This document shows, piece by piece, positions 40,964 through 49,181 of a stretch of DNA of 64,000 nucleotides. The notes beneath the pieces were generated by a model. The model ran no database searches and had not been told where the DNA came from. It worked only from the letters and a program-made list of their open reading frames with translations. Each line of letters opens with the position of its first letter. Positions within the stretch are counted from its first letter, which is position 1. This DNA comes from a candidate division KSB1 bacterium (GTDB lineage: Bacteria > Zhuqueibacterota > Zhuqueibacteria > Residuimicrobiales > Krinioviventaceae). Made by a program: the position numbers and the translations under genes. Location of the stretch: NCBI GenBank assembly GCA_034521575.1, contig JAXHMJ010000005.1:868001-932000 (forward strand). Reading direction: 5' to 3'.

Positions 40964-40991
40964 TTGAAAAACTCTCTGCTTTTTGTATATT
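40964..40991 (+). promoter_or_regulatory. Promoter of the glycyl-tRNA synthetase gene
   Basis: TTGAAA (40964-40969) and TATATT (40986-40991) with a 16-base spacer lie just after the cysK stop, giving a leader of about 40 bases before ATG 41038. Confidence 0.5.
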
Positions 40992-41037
40992 ATCTCTTTG
41001 CAATCAATGGAAACACTTTATCAAATGGAGAGATAGT

Positions 41038-42354
41038 ATGGCAAAAGCAGAGAGTACTATAATGGATAAACTGATATCGATGTCCAAACGCCGCGGCTAT
41101 ATCTTTCAGTCCAGTGAAATATACGGCGGACTGGCCAGTTGTTATGATTACGGCCCCCTCGGTGTAGAGCTGAAAAACAATATAAAAAAATTCTGGTGGA
41201 AATGGATGGTCCAGAATCGCGAGAATATCGTCGGCCTGGATTCCGCCATTCTCATGTCCCCGCGAATCTGGGAGGCGTCCGGTCATGTGGAAGGTTTCAC
41301 GGATCCGCTGGTGGATTGTAAAAAATGTAAACACCGTTTCCGCCAGGACGTGCTTGAAAATCCGTCAACGTGTCCGGACTGCGGCGGAGAATTGACCGAT
41401 CCCCGCCAGTTCAACCTGATGTTTAAGACGCATATGGGCCCTATTGAAGACAGCGGACATATTGTGTACCTGCGTCCTGAAACCGCTCAGGGCATCTATG
41501 TCAATTTTTTAAACGTGATTAATTCATCCCGTCAAAAAGTGCCGTTCGGCATTGCACAGATCGGTAAAGCTTTTCGCAACGAGATTACCACGGAAAACTT
41601 TATATTTCGCACCCGCGAATTTGAACAAATGGAAATGCAGTTTTTTGTAAAACCGGGCGAAGACATGGAATGGTTTGAGCACTGGAAACAGGATCGCATT
41701 CATTACTATAAAGAACTGGGTATCCGGGAAGAAAAACTGCGGTTCCACCAGCATGGTGATGATGAGCTGGCACATTACGCAGCCGCCGCGTTTGACATTG
41801 AATACGAATTCCCGTTCGGCTGGAAAGAGCTTGAAGGAATTCATAACCGCACGGATTTTGATCTCAAACGCCATCAGGAGCATTCCGGCAAAGATATGAG
41901 CTATTATAACAATGAAACCAAAGAGCGGTTCCTACCCTATATCGTGGAAACGTCCGCCGGCGCTGACCGTACGGTCTTGACCGTACTGGCCGACGCTTAT
42001 GAAGAACAGGAACTTGAAAAAGACACACGTACGGTTCTGCATCTGCATCCGGCGCTTGCCCCGATTAAAGCCGGTGTGTTTCCATTGGTAAAAAAAGGCG
42101 GATTGGCGGAATTGGCTCAGAAAATCCATACGGACTTGAAAAAACATTTCAATGTATTTTATGATCAGGGAGGCGCGGTCGGCAGACGTTATCGCCGCCA
42201 GGATGAAATCGGCACCCCCTATTGTATTACCGTTGACTTTGACACGCTGGAAGATGACACTGTAACCCTCCGGGATCGCGATTCAATGGAACAGCAGCGT
42301 ATCAAAATCGATGCGCTATTTGATACGCTTTATTGTAAAATAAATGGCATGTAA
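41038..42354 (+). CDS. glyQS: Glycyl-tRNA synthetase, class II alpha2 type
   Basis: 438 residues. Motifs: GYIFQSSEIYGGLASCYDYG, PLGVELKNNIKKFWW, a zinc-binding pair CKKCKHRF and CPDCGGEL, FNLMFKTHMGP, LRPETAQGIYVNF, QIGKAFRNEIT, REFEQMEMQFFV, SAGADRTVLTVLADAY and a C-terminal anticodon-binding domain ending in RDRDSMEQQRIK. This is the single-chain homodimeric enzyme that charges tRNA-Gly, intact and of normal length. It ends 57 bases before the stop of a convergent outer-membrane gene. Confidence 0.97.
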   Translation: MAKAESTIMDKLISMSKRRGYIFQSSEIYGGLASCYDYGPLGVELKNNIKKFWWKWMVQNRENIVGLDSAILMSPRIWEASGHVEGFTDPLVDCKKCKHRFRQDVLENPSTCPDCGGELTDPRQFNLMFKTHMGPIEDSGHIVYLRPETAQGIYVNFLNVINSSRQKVPFGIAQIGKAFRNEITTENFIFRTREFEQMEMQFFVKPGEDMEWFEHWKQDRIHYYKELGIREEKLRFHQHGDDELAHYAAAAFDIEYEFPFGWKELEGIHNRTDFDLKRHQEHSGKDMSYYNNETKERFLPYIVETSAGADRTVLTVLADAYEEQELEKDTRTVLHLHPALAPIKAGVFPLVKKGGLAELAQKIHTDLKKHFNVFYDQGGAVGRRYRRQDEIGTPYCITVDFDTLEDDTVTLRDRDSMEQQRIKIDALFDTLYCKINGM

Positions 42355-42411
42355 AACGGTGTAAAACGCAGGGCGGTTATCCCGCGTCTTTTCGGAATAA
42401 CAGCTCTGCGT

Positions 42412-43611
42412 TTACGGATTAGTATCTTTTTCCCTTTCCTCTTGCAAGCGCTCGCGCAGTTCTTTTAGCATCTTTTCTTTTTCTTCCCGTTCCTGCAGCA
42501 AAAGCTCCTGATAGGTTTCTATAAACTCGCGTTCTGACACATCGTCATGCCGGAGTTTTTCCAGAAAACGCTCCCGATCAAACTGCAAATCGGTTTCGGA
42601 TGTATCAACCGGCGGAGAAGCGCCCAGCGCGTCCCGCAAATCATCTCCCCTATTGCGTGATTCACCGGCGTCCAGGGTCACTCCCAATCCCGCCCGAATC
42701 CGCCAGGCGGGCAAATTGGGCGCTTTGGCCCAAAACGGATCCGCATAACTATACATATAATCCGTACGATCAGTCCCGCCTCTCAGCAGGACAGTCAGCG
42801 AGACATTGAGATTCAGCCAGGCCATCGGTTCGAGTGTGAATCCACTATTCATAATCAAACTGTTTTCCCGGGTATAGGCGGATATCGGCGGACGCTGGAC
42901 AAATTGACGCCCGTACAATTCGACATAAAAAGCCATAGCCTTGTAATGACTCTGAGCGGACATCCCGTATACAATTTCCTTTGTACTTTTTTCAACGGTT
43001 AAATTGTCCTTTTCATCCGTCGTCAGGTTCAAGCCGCGGTCATTGTGGTCCAAAAGCTGTGTGTTAAAATCGAGCTGCACATCAAAACATTCTTCCCGCA
43101 GAACAATCCAGCTTGCCAGCCCTCCAACGCCAAAGCGAACGTGACGGGTCGCATAATAACTCAGAGGTGGATTTGTATACGTATCAAGCGGAACCCGGGA
43201 AGAAAATCGAACAGCCATAAAGAATGTAGAATCATTCAGCGGCCGGGTTCCCCAGGTGGCCCACAAATCCACATGCGCAGGAGAACTCCATGTTTGGCCG
43301 GGACGGTGATTGCTTTTTAACAGCATCACCAACCCTCCAAAGCCCAAACCTGAATAAGGCGAATAAAAAACTCCGCTCTCGAATTGCTTGTCGCTTATTT
43401 GTTCGGTTCGATCCGGGCTATACTCGACCGGAGAGGATCGAAAAGTTGCAAACTGTAAAAGCGTGTAAACATGCCCTCTGGGCGGCATGACCGCGCTTTG
43501 TACCATTCTGGAATAGCTGACGGAATGGTTGGTTTGTGCCGAGACAATCCATATCCCAGGGAATCCCGCCAATAGCAATAAAACAACACTGCGTTTCATG
43601 TTCTTTTTCAT
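42412..43611 (-). CDS. Outer-membrane beta-barrel-like protein with C-terminal coiled coil
   Basis: About 399 residues. ATG 43611 or 43599 could be the start, and neither has a strong Shine-Dalgarno. A signal peptide (SVVLLLLAGFPGIWIVSAQ) is followed by about 290 residues of alternating aromatic/hydrophobic strands (HVYTLLQFATFRSSP, GVFYSPYSGLGFGGLVML, VRFGVGGLASWIVL). It ends in a 70-residue, strongly charged coiled coil (LLLQEREEKEKMLKELRERL). The fold suggests a barrel with a periplasmic or surface tail. I do not recognise the family. Confidence 0.6.
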   Translation of the reverse strand: MKKNMKRSVVLLLLAGFPGIWIVSAQTNHSVSYSRMVQSAVMPPRGHVYTLLQFATFRSSPVEYSPDRTEQISDKQFESGVFYSPYSGLGFGGLVMLLKSNHRPGQTWSSPAHVDLWATWGTRPLNDSTFFMAVRFSSRVPLDTYTNPPLSYYATRHVRFGVGGLASWIVLREECFDVQLDFNTQLLDHNDRGLNLTTDEKDNLTVEKSTKEIVYGMSAQSHYKAMAFYVELYGRQFVQRPPISAYTRENSLIMNSGFTLEPMAWLNLNVSLTVLLRGGTDRTDYMYSYADPFWAKAPNLPAWRIRAGLGVTLDAGESRNRGDDLRDALGASPPVDTSETDLQFDRERFLEKLRHDDVSEREFIETYQELLLQEREEKEKMLKELRERLQEEREKDTNP

Positions 43612-43784
43612 TTTCAACACCAATAAAATCCTGGTCTATTCCCGCTCACAGTCTACATATTTTATAAAGCAAAAACAACAAAAAAATAAACCTGCAAACA
43701 ATCAAAACTGTATAAACAGTTTGCACATAATCTTCATTCCGGTGAAGATGCGAAAAGTTGGAACACAATGAGTAATTTTTCACC

Positions 43785-43806
43785 AAGTGGGGGATTTTAC
43801 CCACTT
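43785..43806 (+). promoter_or_regulatory. Inverted repeat, candidate enhancer (UAS) for the sigma-54 promoter
   Basis: AAGTGGG (43785-43791) and CCCACTT (43800-43806) form an inverted repeat with an 8-base spacer. It lies about 110 bases upstream of the -24 element at 43914, the usual range for sigma-54 activator sites. Confidence 0.4.
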
Positions 43807-43913
43807 TCCCGCAACGAAAAAAAGTCCTAAATTTACCTCGATCATAAAAATGCCCTATATCATTAAATAACAACACTCTATTAATCCATTTAATATAGGT
43901 TTTTTATCGGTTT

Positions 43914-43929
43914 TGGCATATTGCTTGCA
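43914..43929 (+). promoter_or_regulatory. Sigma-54 (RpoN) promoter
   Basis: TGGCATATTGCTTGCA matches the -24/-12 consensus (TGGCAC-N5-TTGCA) with the required 10 bases between GG and GC. Transcription would start near 43940 and give a leader of about 45 bases before ATG 43985. Confidence 0.75.
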
Positions 43930-43984
43930 TGTAGAAATTCAGAGTATGGAAACGTTGGATGCAATTATTAAAGAGAGGAGAGCT

Positions 43985-44212
43985 ATGGGAGAGGTTCAAT
44001 TGGATGCAGAGTTTATTTATCCTCAAATCCAAATAATCAGTGAAGAACATTCGGAATCCCGACTCAAAAGCCTCGCCGAGGTTGAACTAGAGCACATCAT
44101 TCATGTTTTGGAAAAAGTTGGAGGCAATAAATCCAAGGCATCACGAATATTGGGGATATCGAGAAAAACACTTCGAGAAAAACTCAAACAATCCGAATTT
44201 GTTCTTGCGTGA
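43985..44212 (+). CDS. Stand-alone Fis-type HTH protein
   Basis: ATG 43985 follows AGAGGAGAGCT. Starts further upstream would overlap the sigma-54 promoter. The 75-residue product ends in LAEVELEHIIHVLEKVGGNK and SKASRILGISRKTLREKLKQ, the Fis/NtrC C-terminal DNA-binding domain. No AAA+ or receiver domain is present, so it cannot itself activate sigma-54 polymerase. It may be a Fis-like DNA-bending protein, a regulator, or the detached DNA-binding end of an NtrC-like protein. A terminator hairpin follows at 44223. Confidence 0.75.
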   Translation: MGEVQLDAEFIYPQIQIISEEHSESRLKSLAEVELEHIIHVLEKVGGNKSKASRILGISRKTLREKLKQSEFVLA

Positions 44213-44222
44213 AAATGTATGA

Positions 44223-44285
44223 ATCAGAGTATGCCCCTGGGTAAACGTTGCTGTTGTGGGAAAAAGGGGGGATACTCTGATTTTT
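44223..44285. terminator. Bidirectional-type terminator hairpin
   Basis: ATCAGAGTATGCCCC (44223-44237) pairs with GGGGATACTCTGAT-like sequence ending at 44281, with one mismatch, then a T-rich run. It separates the Fis-type gene from the convergent TBDT. Confidence 0.7.
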
Positions 44286-44288
44286 CTA

Positions 44289-46546
44289 TTAAAACATCAA
44301 ACCAATTCCGATCGACGGCAAGATTCCGATCCCACCGCTGCTTTCAATCCTTTGCTCAAATGAATCATAGCGGGGGATGGTATTGAATGTATAATTGTAT
44401 GCATTCTGTACATCGAGATAGGTGATCAGCATCAGCCGGTCAAAATACCATCGACGCTCAATCCGGATGTCCAGGGCATGATTCGGAGCAATCCGTTTTG
44501 AATTATAAAAATCAGATGACTTGCTAAAATCGGGATTGAACGGCGTATAGGGTCGACCGGTATATACGCGAAATTTGGCATTAAATTCCCATTTTTCTTC
44601 GTAAAGATACCCCGCACTGATATTAAAAATCCACCGCTGGTCATAACTTCCAGGCCGGGTTTCGCCATCCAGGGCAGTAAATTCGGTTTGACTAAAAGTT
44701 GCGCTCACAATTCCGTAAAGAGGTTTTTGCTTTTTCTGCACAAGCACTTCTATACCGCGTGAGCGGCCTGTCCCCTCACTCACCAGCGGATCAACTCCAA
44801 AGGACTGAAACCCGTTTTGAGAACCGCCGAACCCGACACCGGTATTTGCCATAATCAGATATGGGCGCGTCTCGCTAACCGGATAATGATTGTACTGTTT
44901 ATTGTAAAGCTCTATGCTCAATTTCGTATCCTCACGCAGCAAATACTCATATCCGGCGATAACCTGCTGTGCCTGAATGTAATTCAGGTTTCGATTTTGA
45001 GGCCGGGACATGACCCAAATCAAAGACGGAGACTGATGGTACAACCCGGCGCTGGCTTTGATACTTGATGTTTCGTTTAATGAATATTTCAGGGACAACC
45101 TGGGGGAGAGTGACAGTGAATTCTTTATCAGGTTAAAATAGTTTGCCCTCACCCCAAAAATGACCTTGAGTTGCGGGAAAAAATGCGAAACCTGCGCCCA
45201 GGCCGCGCTCTTGACAGTTAATGTATCATAAGACGCATTTAGAGAAAACCGATTGCCGAAATAATCCTGAAATTCCGGGAGCAGAATATCCGCATCAAAC
45301 CGAATCAAATTGGCCTGCGCCCCGACTGTAAATTCTGTATTGGATGAAAAATTATAAACCAGATTCTCAATCAGTCCGATTTCCTGTTCAAATGAATTGT
45401 TTTGAAATACGGGCTGATTTAACGTATCTGTCTGTTCGAAACGATAATCAACAGCAGTCTGGCTGAGTGTTAAACGGGAAAATCCATTTCGGAACACGTG
45501 CCGCCAGGTCAGACCTGCGATCGCCTGATTTTGAGAATTGCCGAGGATCTGTGAGTTGTTCAGTCTGTTTTCACGTGTGTCATTGAAAAAAGTGGTCTTG
45601 TCCAGGGCCGCTATTCCCAATACCGTAATTTTGTTATTGGTATTGATATTGTAGACTCCTTTGCCAAAAAATCCCAATACTCCGGGACAAACCCGAAACC
45701 ATTGGCTTTGAAAATAAAATCCAGATAACTGCGCCGGGCTGAGAAAATAAAATTTCCGTTCCGACTCAGCGGTCCTTCCAGGTCCAGGCCAAATTGCGTG
45801 GCGGATAATGTCAACTCTCCGCCGATCCGATCCTCCCGGCCTTCTTTCAGATCAATACTCAAAACCGATGACAATTTATCGCCATAGCGCACACCAAATC
45901 CGCCTGTGGCAAATTCGGTTTGCTGTACATAATCCAGATTGATAAAGCTCTGCGGACCGCCGCTTGCCCCCTGGGTGCCAAAATGATTAATATTGTTCAC
46001 CGCGATACCGTCGACCACATACAGATTCTCTGAAGGTGCTCCGCCGCGAACAATGAGATCATTTCGGCCGGCCTGTGCCTGCGCCACTCCGGGAAGTATG
46101 GAAACCGCTCGCACAACATCCTCAAAATTTCCGGGCAAGCGGCGAATTTCTTCACTGGTCTGAATTTGAGTGGACACCGGTTTGTCATTGGATTCAGAGA
46201 AAAAATCCGGACGCACGGTAATATCTCCGAATTCAAGCACCGTCTGCCGCAGCTCAAAATTCACGGTCACCGGCCTGACCGGTGTCACCACAACATCCGT
46301 TTTGGTGACCGCCGTATAGCCGATCACATCTGCTCGTAACGAATAGATACCGGGCGGCACATCTTCAATACGGTAACTGCCGTCCGTGGCGGCCGCTGCG
46401 CCGTAATTCGTACCCAGGATAATAATATTGGCGGCCGGCATGGGCTGATTCGTCGTTACATCAGTCACAGTGCCGACTATATCAGCCGCGCTTATGGAAC
46501 CGGCGAATAGACAGATCAAAAAAAGTATGTAAATGATTTTCATCAT
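44289..46546 (-). CDS. TonB-dependent receptor with CarboxypepD_reg domain, one frameshift
   Basis: The start at 46546 follows AAAGGAATATT. Order: signal peptide, carboxypeptidase-regulatory domain (VGTVTDVTTNQPMPAANII, DGSYRIEDVPPGIYSLRA), plug (FEDVVRAVSILPGVAQAQAG, DLIVRGGAPSENLYVVDGI, FATGGFGVRYGDKLSSVL) and a 22-strand-type barrel ending GIGILPSIGIGLMF. About 750 residues. The only break is near 45672 in a run of six T where seven would restore WDFFGKGVYN, so a sequencing error is likely. Receptors with this plug import unknown oligomers. No SusD or enzyme gene is adjacent. Confidence 0.87.
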
Positions 46547-46681
46547 AATATTCCTTTACCTGTAGCATTCAAATTGCAGTATAAAACCATACAACGAAAA
46601 GGAATATTCCAGGCGCTGAAAATCAAACGCGGTGTCCGGGAAATGCTATTGACGATTTTGAACAGCTCTTAACCCTGCAGT

Positions 46682-47083
46682 CTATCGATTGTGATCCAGT
46701 ATATCCCGCAATTTTTCCGCCAGAGATGCCGGTGAAAAGGGTTTCTGGATGAAATTAATATTCTCCGTTAAAACCCCTTCTTTACCGATTGTGTCATCGG
46801 TGTAACCGGACATAAAAATAATGACCAGATCCGGCTGTTTTACAGCCAATTGGTCGGCCAATTCCTTGCCGCTCACATTCGGCATCACAACATCGGTGAG
46901 CAGAACATCAATTTTCTGCGCTGCGTTTGCATAGACAGACAGGGCTTCTTCCGCATCAGCGGCTGTCAATGTGGTATAACCAAACTTTTGCAAAGATGAT
47001 TTGGCAATATTGCGTATGGCTTGCTCATCTTCCACAATGAGAATGGTCTCATCCCCTTTCAGACAATGTTCTTCATGACTCAT
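46682..47083 (-). CDS. Single-domain response regulator (receiver)
   Basis: From ATG 47083 (GGGAG 9 bases upstream) the protein has 133 residues: ILIVEDEQAIRNIAKSSL, phospho-acceptor D64 in VLLTDVVMPNVSGKELA, FMSGYTDD and INFIQKPFSP with the conserved Lys. There is no output domain. It closely resembles the C-terminal receiver of the hybrid kinase at 53994 ([22 protein letters not shown]), so it may be a phosphate partner or a receiver split from such a kinase. No kinase gene is adjacent. Confidence 0.87.
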   Translation of the reverse strand: MSHEEHCLKGDETILIVEDEQAIRNIAKSSLQKFGYTTLTAADAEEALSVYANAAQKIDVLLTDVVMPNVSGKELADQLAVKQPDLVIIFMSGYTDDTIGKEGVLTENINFIQKPFSPASLAEKLRDILDHNR

Positions 47084-47279
47084 ACAACCAATCTCCCACT
47101 CCTTTATTGTTCGGGATTCCGGCAAAATTGGCATAAAAATCGGATCAGCACAATTTTTACCCGCCATCTCCCCGGCGCCCCGATTTTGCAATTTTTCCTA
47201 CACGGGCAACCCCAGCCCGTTCATCTATACACTCAATCCCGCAAAAACGGCATTCGATTCCGAATGCTTTATATAAAAA

Positions 47280-47528
47280 TTAATAAAAAAATAGCAAAAT
47301 TGCAAACAATTTATGTTTTACTGAACGCCGGATAAAATCGGGCTCCAGACTGTAGTTCAGCTGTTCCGAACCAGGCCAACCGCACAGTTGAAACCATTCC
47401 TCATTGCCAGAAGCCCAACTCAAAACTGCTGAAACAAAATTCGTCTCACCGGGATGGTCTCCAACCAGATCAAATCGACCTCCACGCACAATCCGATATA
47501 CATGCCGGGTTCCACAAAAGTCATTCAA
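47280..47528 (-). CDS. Small unrecognised reading frame downstream of the polyferredoxin
   Basis: A TTG-started frame of 82 residues overlaps the polyferredoxin stop by 8 bases. It contains a protein-like stretch (GGRFDLVGDHPGETNFVSAV, EEWFQLCGWPGSEQLNYSLE) but matches no family I know. The start codon and overlap are only suggestive, and it may be a fragment or chance frame. Confidence 0.22.
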   Translation of the reverse strand: MNDFCGTRHVYRIVRGGRFDLVGDHPGETNFVSAVLSWASGNEEWFQLCGWPGSEQLNYSLEPDFIRRSVKHKLFAILLFFY

Positions 47529-48573
47529 AATGCGCAGTTAATTCACTGTTGCAGTCATTGGCCTGCACCAAAAGCGGAACAAAAAAGACAAACAGCCAGA
47601 TTCTAGTCATCAGACTTTTCCTGTTTTCGTGAAAATGATATTGCCCTTTTCGACAGTGATCCAGACATTCACCGCACATCAGACACTCCTGACAGTTCAT
47701 CTCGATATCCACACCAATAGCCAGCATTTTACATTGCCGTGAACAGGCTTTGCAAGCCGTGCAATCGGCTCCGGCAGCCAGCCGCAGAGCGCCGGGTAAT
47801 TTGCCAATCCAGCCCAGAACCAATCCGACCGGACAGGCGCCGCGGCAAAATGGCCGGTATATGAACAATGAGGTGATCAGCAAAAGCGCAAGCAGTACAA
47901 GACTGATGGTGTTGCCGGCCATCAGATTAAAGATGACTTTGAACGGGTCATAATGAATAAATTCGTTGGTTCGGGTGATGATCAACTGTGTAACCAGGGC
48001 GGCAAACAAAACAATTTGTGCAATTTTTAGCGAGCGCTGAATGCGCGAGGACTGAAACCGCTTGACTCCGGGCGCCCGATATAAAAATTCCTGCACGGCG
48101 CCGAGATGGCATACCCATCCGCACCAGACCCGGCCAAAAACATAGGTCAATGGAATCAGACCTAAAAACCACAACGGCTGATACCAGCGAACCGTTTCCC
48201 CCAGCCCGGCAAGCACGCTGTTTTGAAAGCTGGAAATCATACAGGGACAACCGCCGTTGAGAAAACCGAAAAAAATCACTGCGCCCAATAAGAACAACGG
48301 GCGCAGTGTCCGCAGCGCTGAAAATCGGACAGCAACACCGGCTGCAGCGGTCAAACCCAGCGCTATCAATGTATATCGCAGTCCGCGCGGAATCCCCGCA
48401 TCATGCGCGCAATCCCCTGCACACCCGGCGGTAGACGTATCAACCTGCTGCTCAAAATCCCCAAACTCTGCATCCGACAACTCTTGAAATTCATCGGCAA
48501 ACGCTGTCTGCATCCCTCCCAGGACAAAGCCCACGATCAGCGCCGGAATCCACGGCCGACCTCTCCGTATCAT
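47521..48573 (-). CDS. NosR/NapH-like membrane polyferredoxin
   Basis: 350 residues, start after GAGGATGAC. A leader ends in FADE. A periplasmic stretch follows with TAGCAGDCAHDAG, then several membrane helices with GGCPCMISSF, VWCGWVCHLGAVQEFLY and FCRGACPVGLVLGW. Two 4Fe-4S clusters close the protein: CTACKACSRQCKM and CQECLMCGECLDHC. Such proteins carry electrons between membrane quinols or cytoplasmic donors and periplasmic reductases. There is no FMN-binding domain. The small secreted protein at 48583 lies 9 bases upstream, so the two are one operon. The partner reductase is not in the window. Confidence 0.8.
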   Translation of the reverse strand: MIRRGRPWIPALIVGFVLGGMQTAFADEFQELSDAEFGDFEQQVDTSTAGCAGDCAHDAGIPRGLRYTLIALGLTAAAGVAVRFSALRTLRPLFLLGAVIFFGFLNGGCPCMISSFQNSVLAGLGETVRWYQPLWFLGLIPLTYVFGRVWCGWVCHLGAVQEFLYRAPGVKRFQSSRIQRSLKIAQIVLFAALVTQLIITRTNEFIHYDPFKVIFNLMAGNTISLVLLALLLITSLFIYRPFCRGACPVGLVLGWIGKLPGALRLAAGADCTACKACSRQCKMLAIGVDIEMNCQECLMCGECLDHCRKGQYHFHENRKSLMTRIWLFVFFVPLLVQANDCNSELTAHFE

Positions 48574-48582
48574 GTCATCCTC

Positions 48583-48951
48583 TTATTTGATTTGTATTTC
48601 ACCGCTGCCGGCGGCGCCGCCTTTATCACAGCTGCGTACCGCTTTCAGGACAGCTTTGCTATCAGCATTTTTTTGCACTTTGGCTTTGACCAACCGCACA
48701 TAATCATATTCAGACACTTTTTTCCAGGGTGTGGCGCCCAGCAGTTCCAGACCGTCGCCGGTGAATTGGGTGGCTTTAATTCCATGCGGACAATTCCGGT
48801 GTGTCAGATGAACATCCACCTTGAAAATTACTTCATCACCGGTATGATAGTCTTTTTTGGATTCCCCGTGGACGCTTATTTTGATATCACAAGCGGCTGC
48901 GGCTTGTATCAGCATAAATATAACCACAAAAACAACATATTTTTTCATCAT
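48583..48951 (-). CDS. Small secreted protein partnered with the polyferredoxin
   Basis: ATG 48951 follows AGAGAGGAAC. The signal peptide is KKYVVFVVIFMLIQAAAAC. The mature part of about 100 residues is beta-rich: CDIKISVHGESKKDYHTGDE, VIFKVDVHLTHRNCPHGIKA, LVKAKVQKNADSKAVLKAV and SCDKGG. Three or four cysteines and HRNCPHG could bind metal or form disulfides. I do not recognise a family. Its position as first gene of the operon suggests it works with the polyferredoxin in a periplasmic redox step. Confidence 0.6.
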   Translation of the reverse strand: MMKKYVVFVVIFMLIQAAAACDIKISVHGESKKDYHTGDEVIFKVDVHLTHRNCPHGIKATQFTGDGLELLGATPWKKVSEYDYVRLVKAKVQKNADSKAVLKAVRSCDKGGAAGSGEIQIK

Positions 48952-49116
48952 GTTCCTCTCTGTTTTTTGATCACAAACAGACAAAAGTTGCGCCAAAACA
49001 ATTATATTGTTTTTTAATCACTTACCAAATCAACCTTCGACGAAACAGTCGAATATTTGCGTCTGTTTCGTCGAAATCAAATAAATTTACACAATCCTCT
49101 GTTAAAAACAAACAAT

Positions 49117-49145
49117 TTGACTTTATCAGCAAAATAAGCTATATT
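49117..49145 (+). promoter_or_regulatory. Promoter of the peptidase operon
   Basis: TTGACT (49117-49122) and TATATT (49140-49145) with a 17-base spacer, 36 bases before ATG 49182. Confidence 0.55.
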
Positions 49146-49181
49146 GACAGGTTTGCTGAAAAATGAGTGAAAGGATGAACT

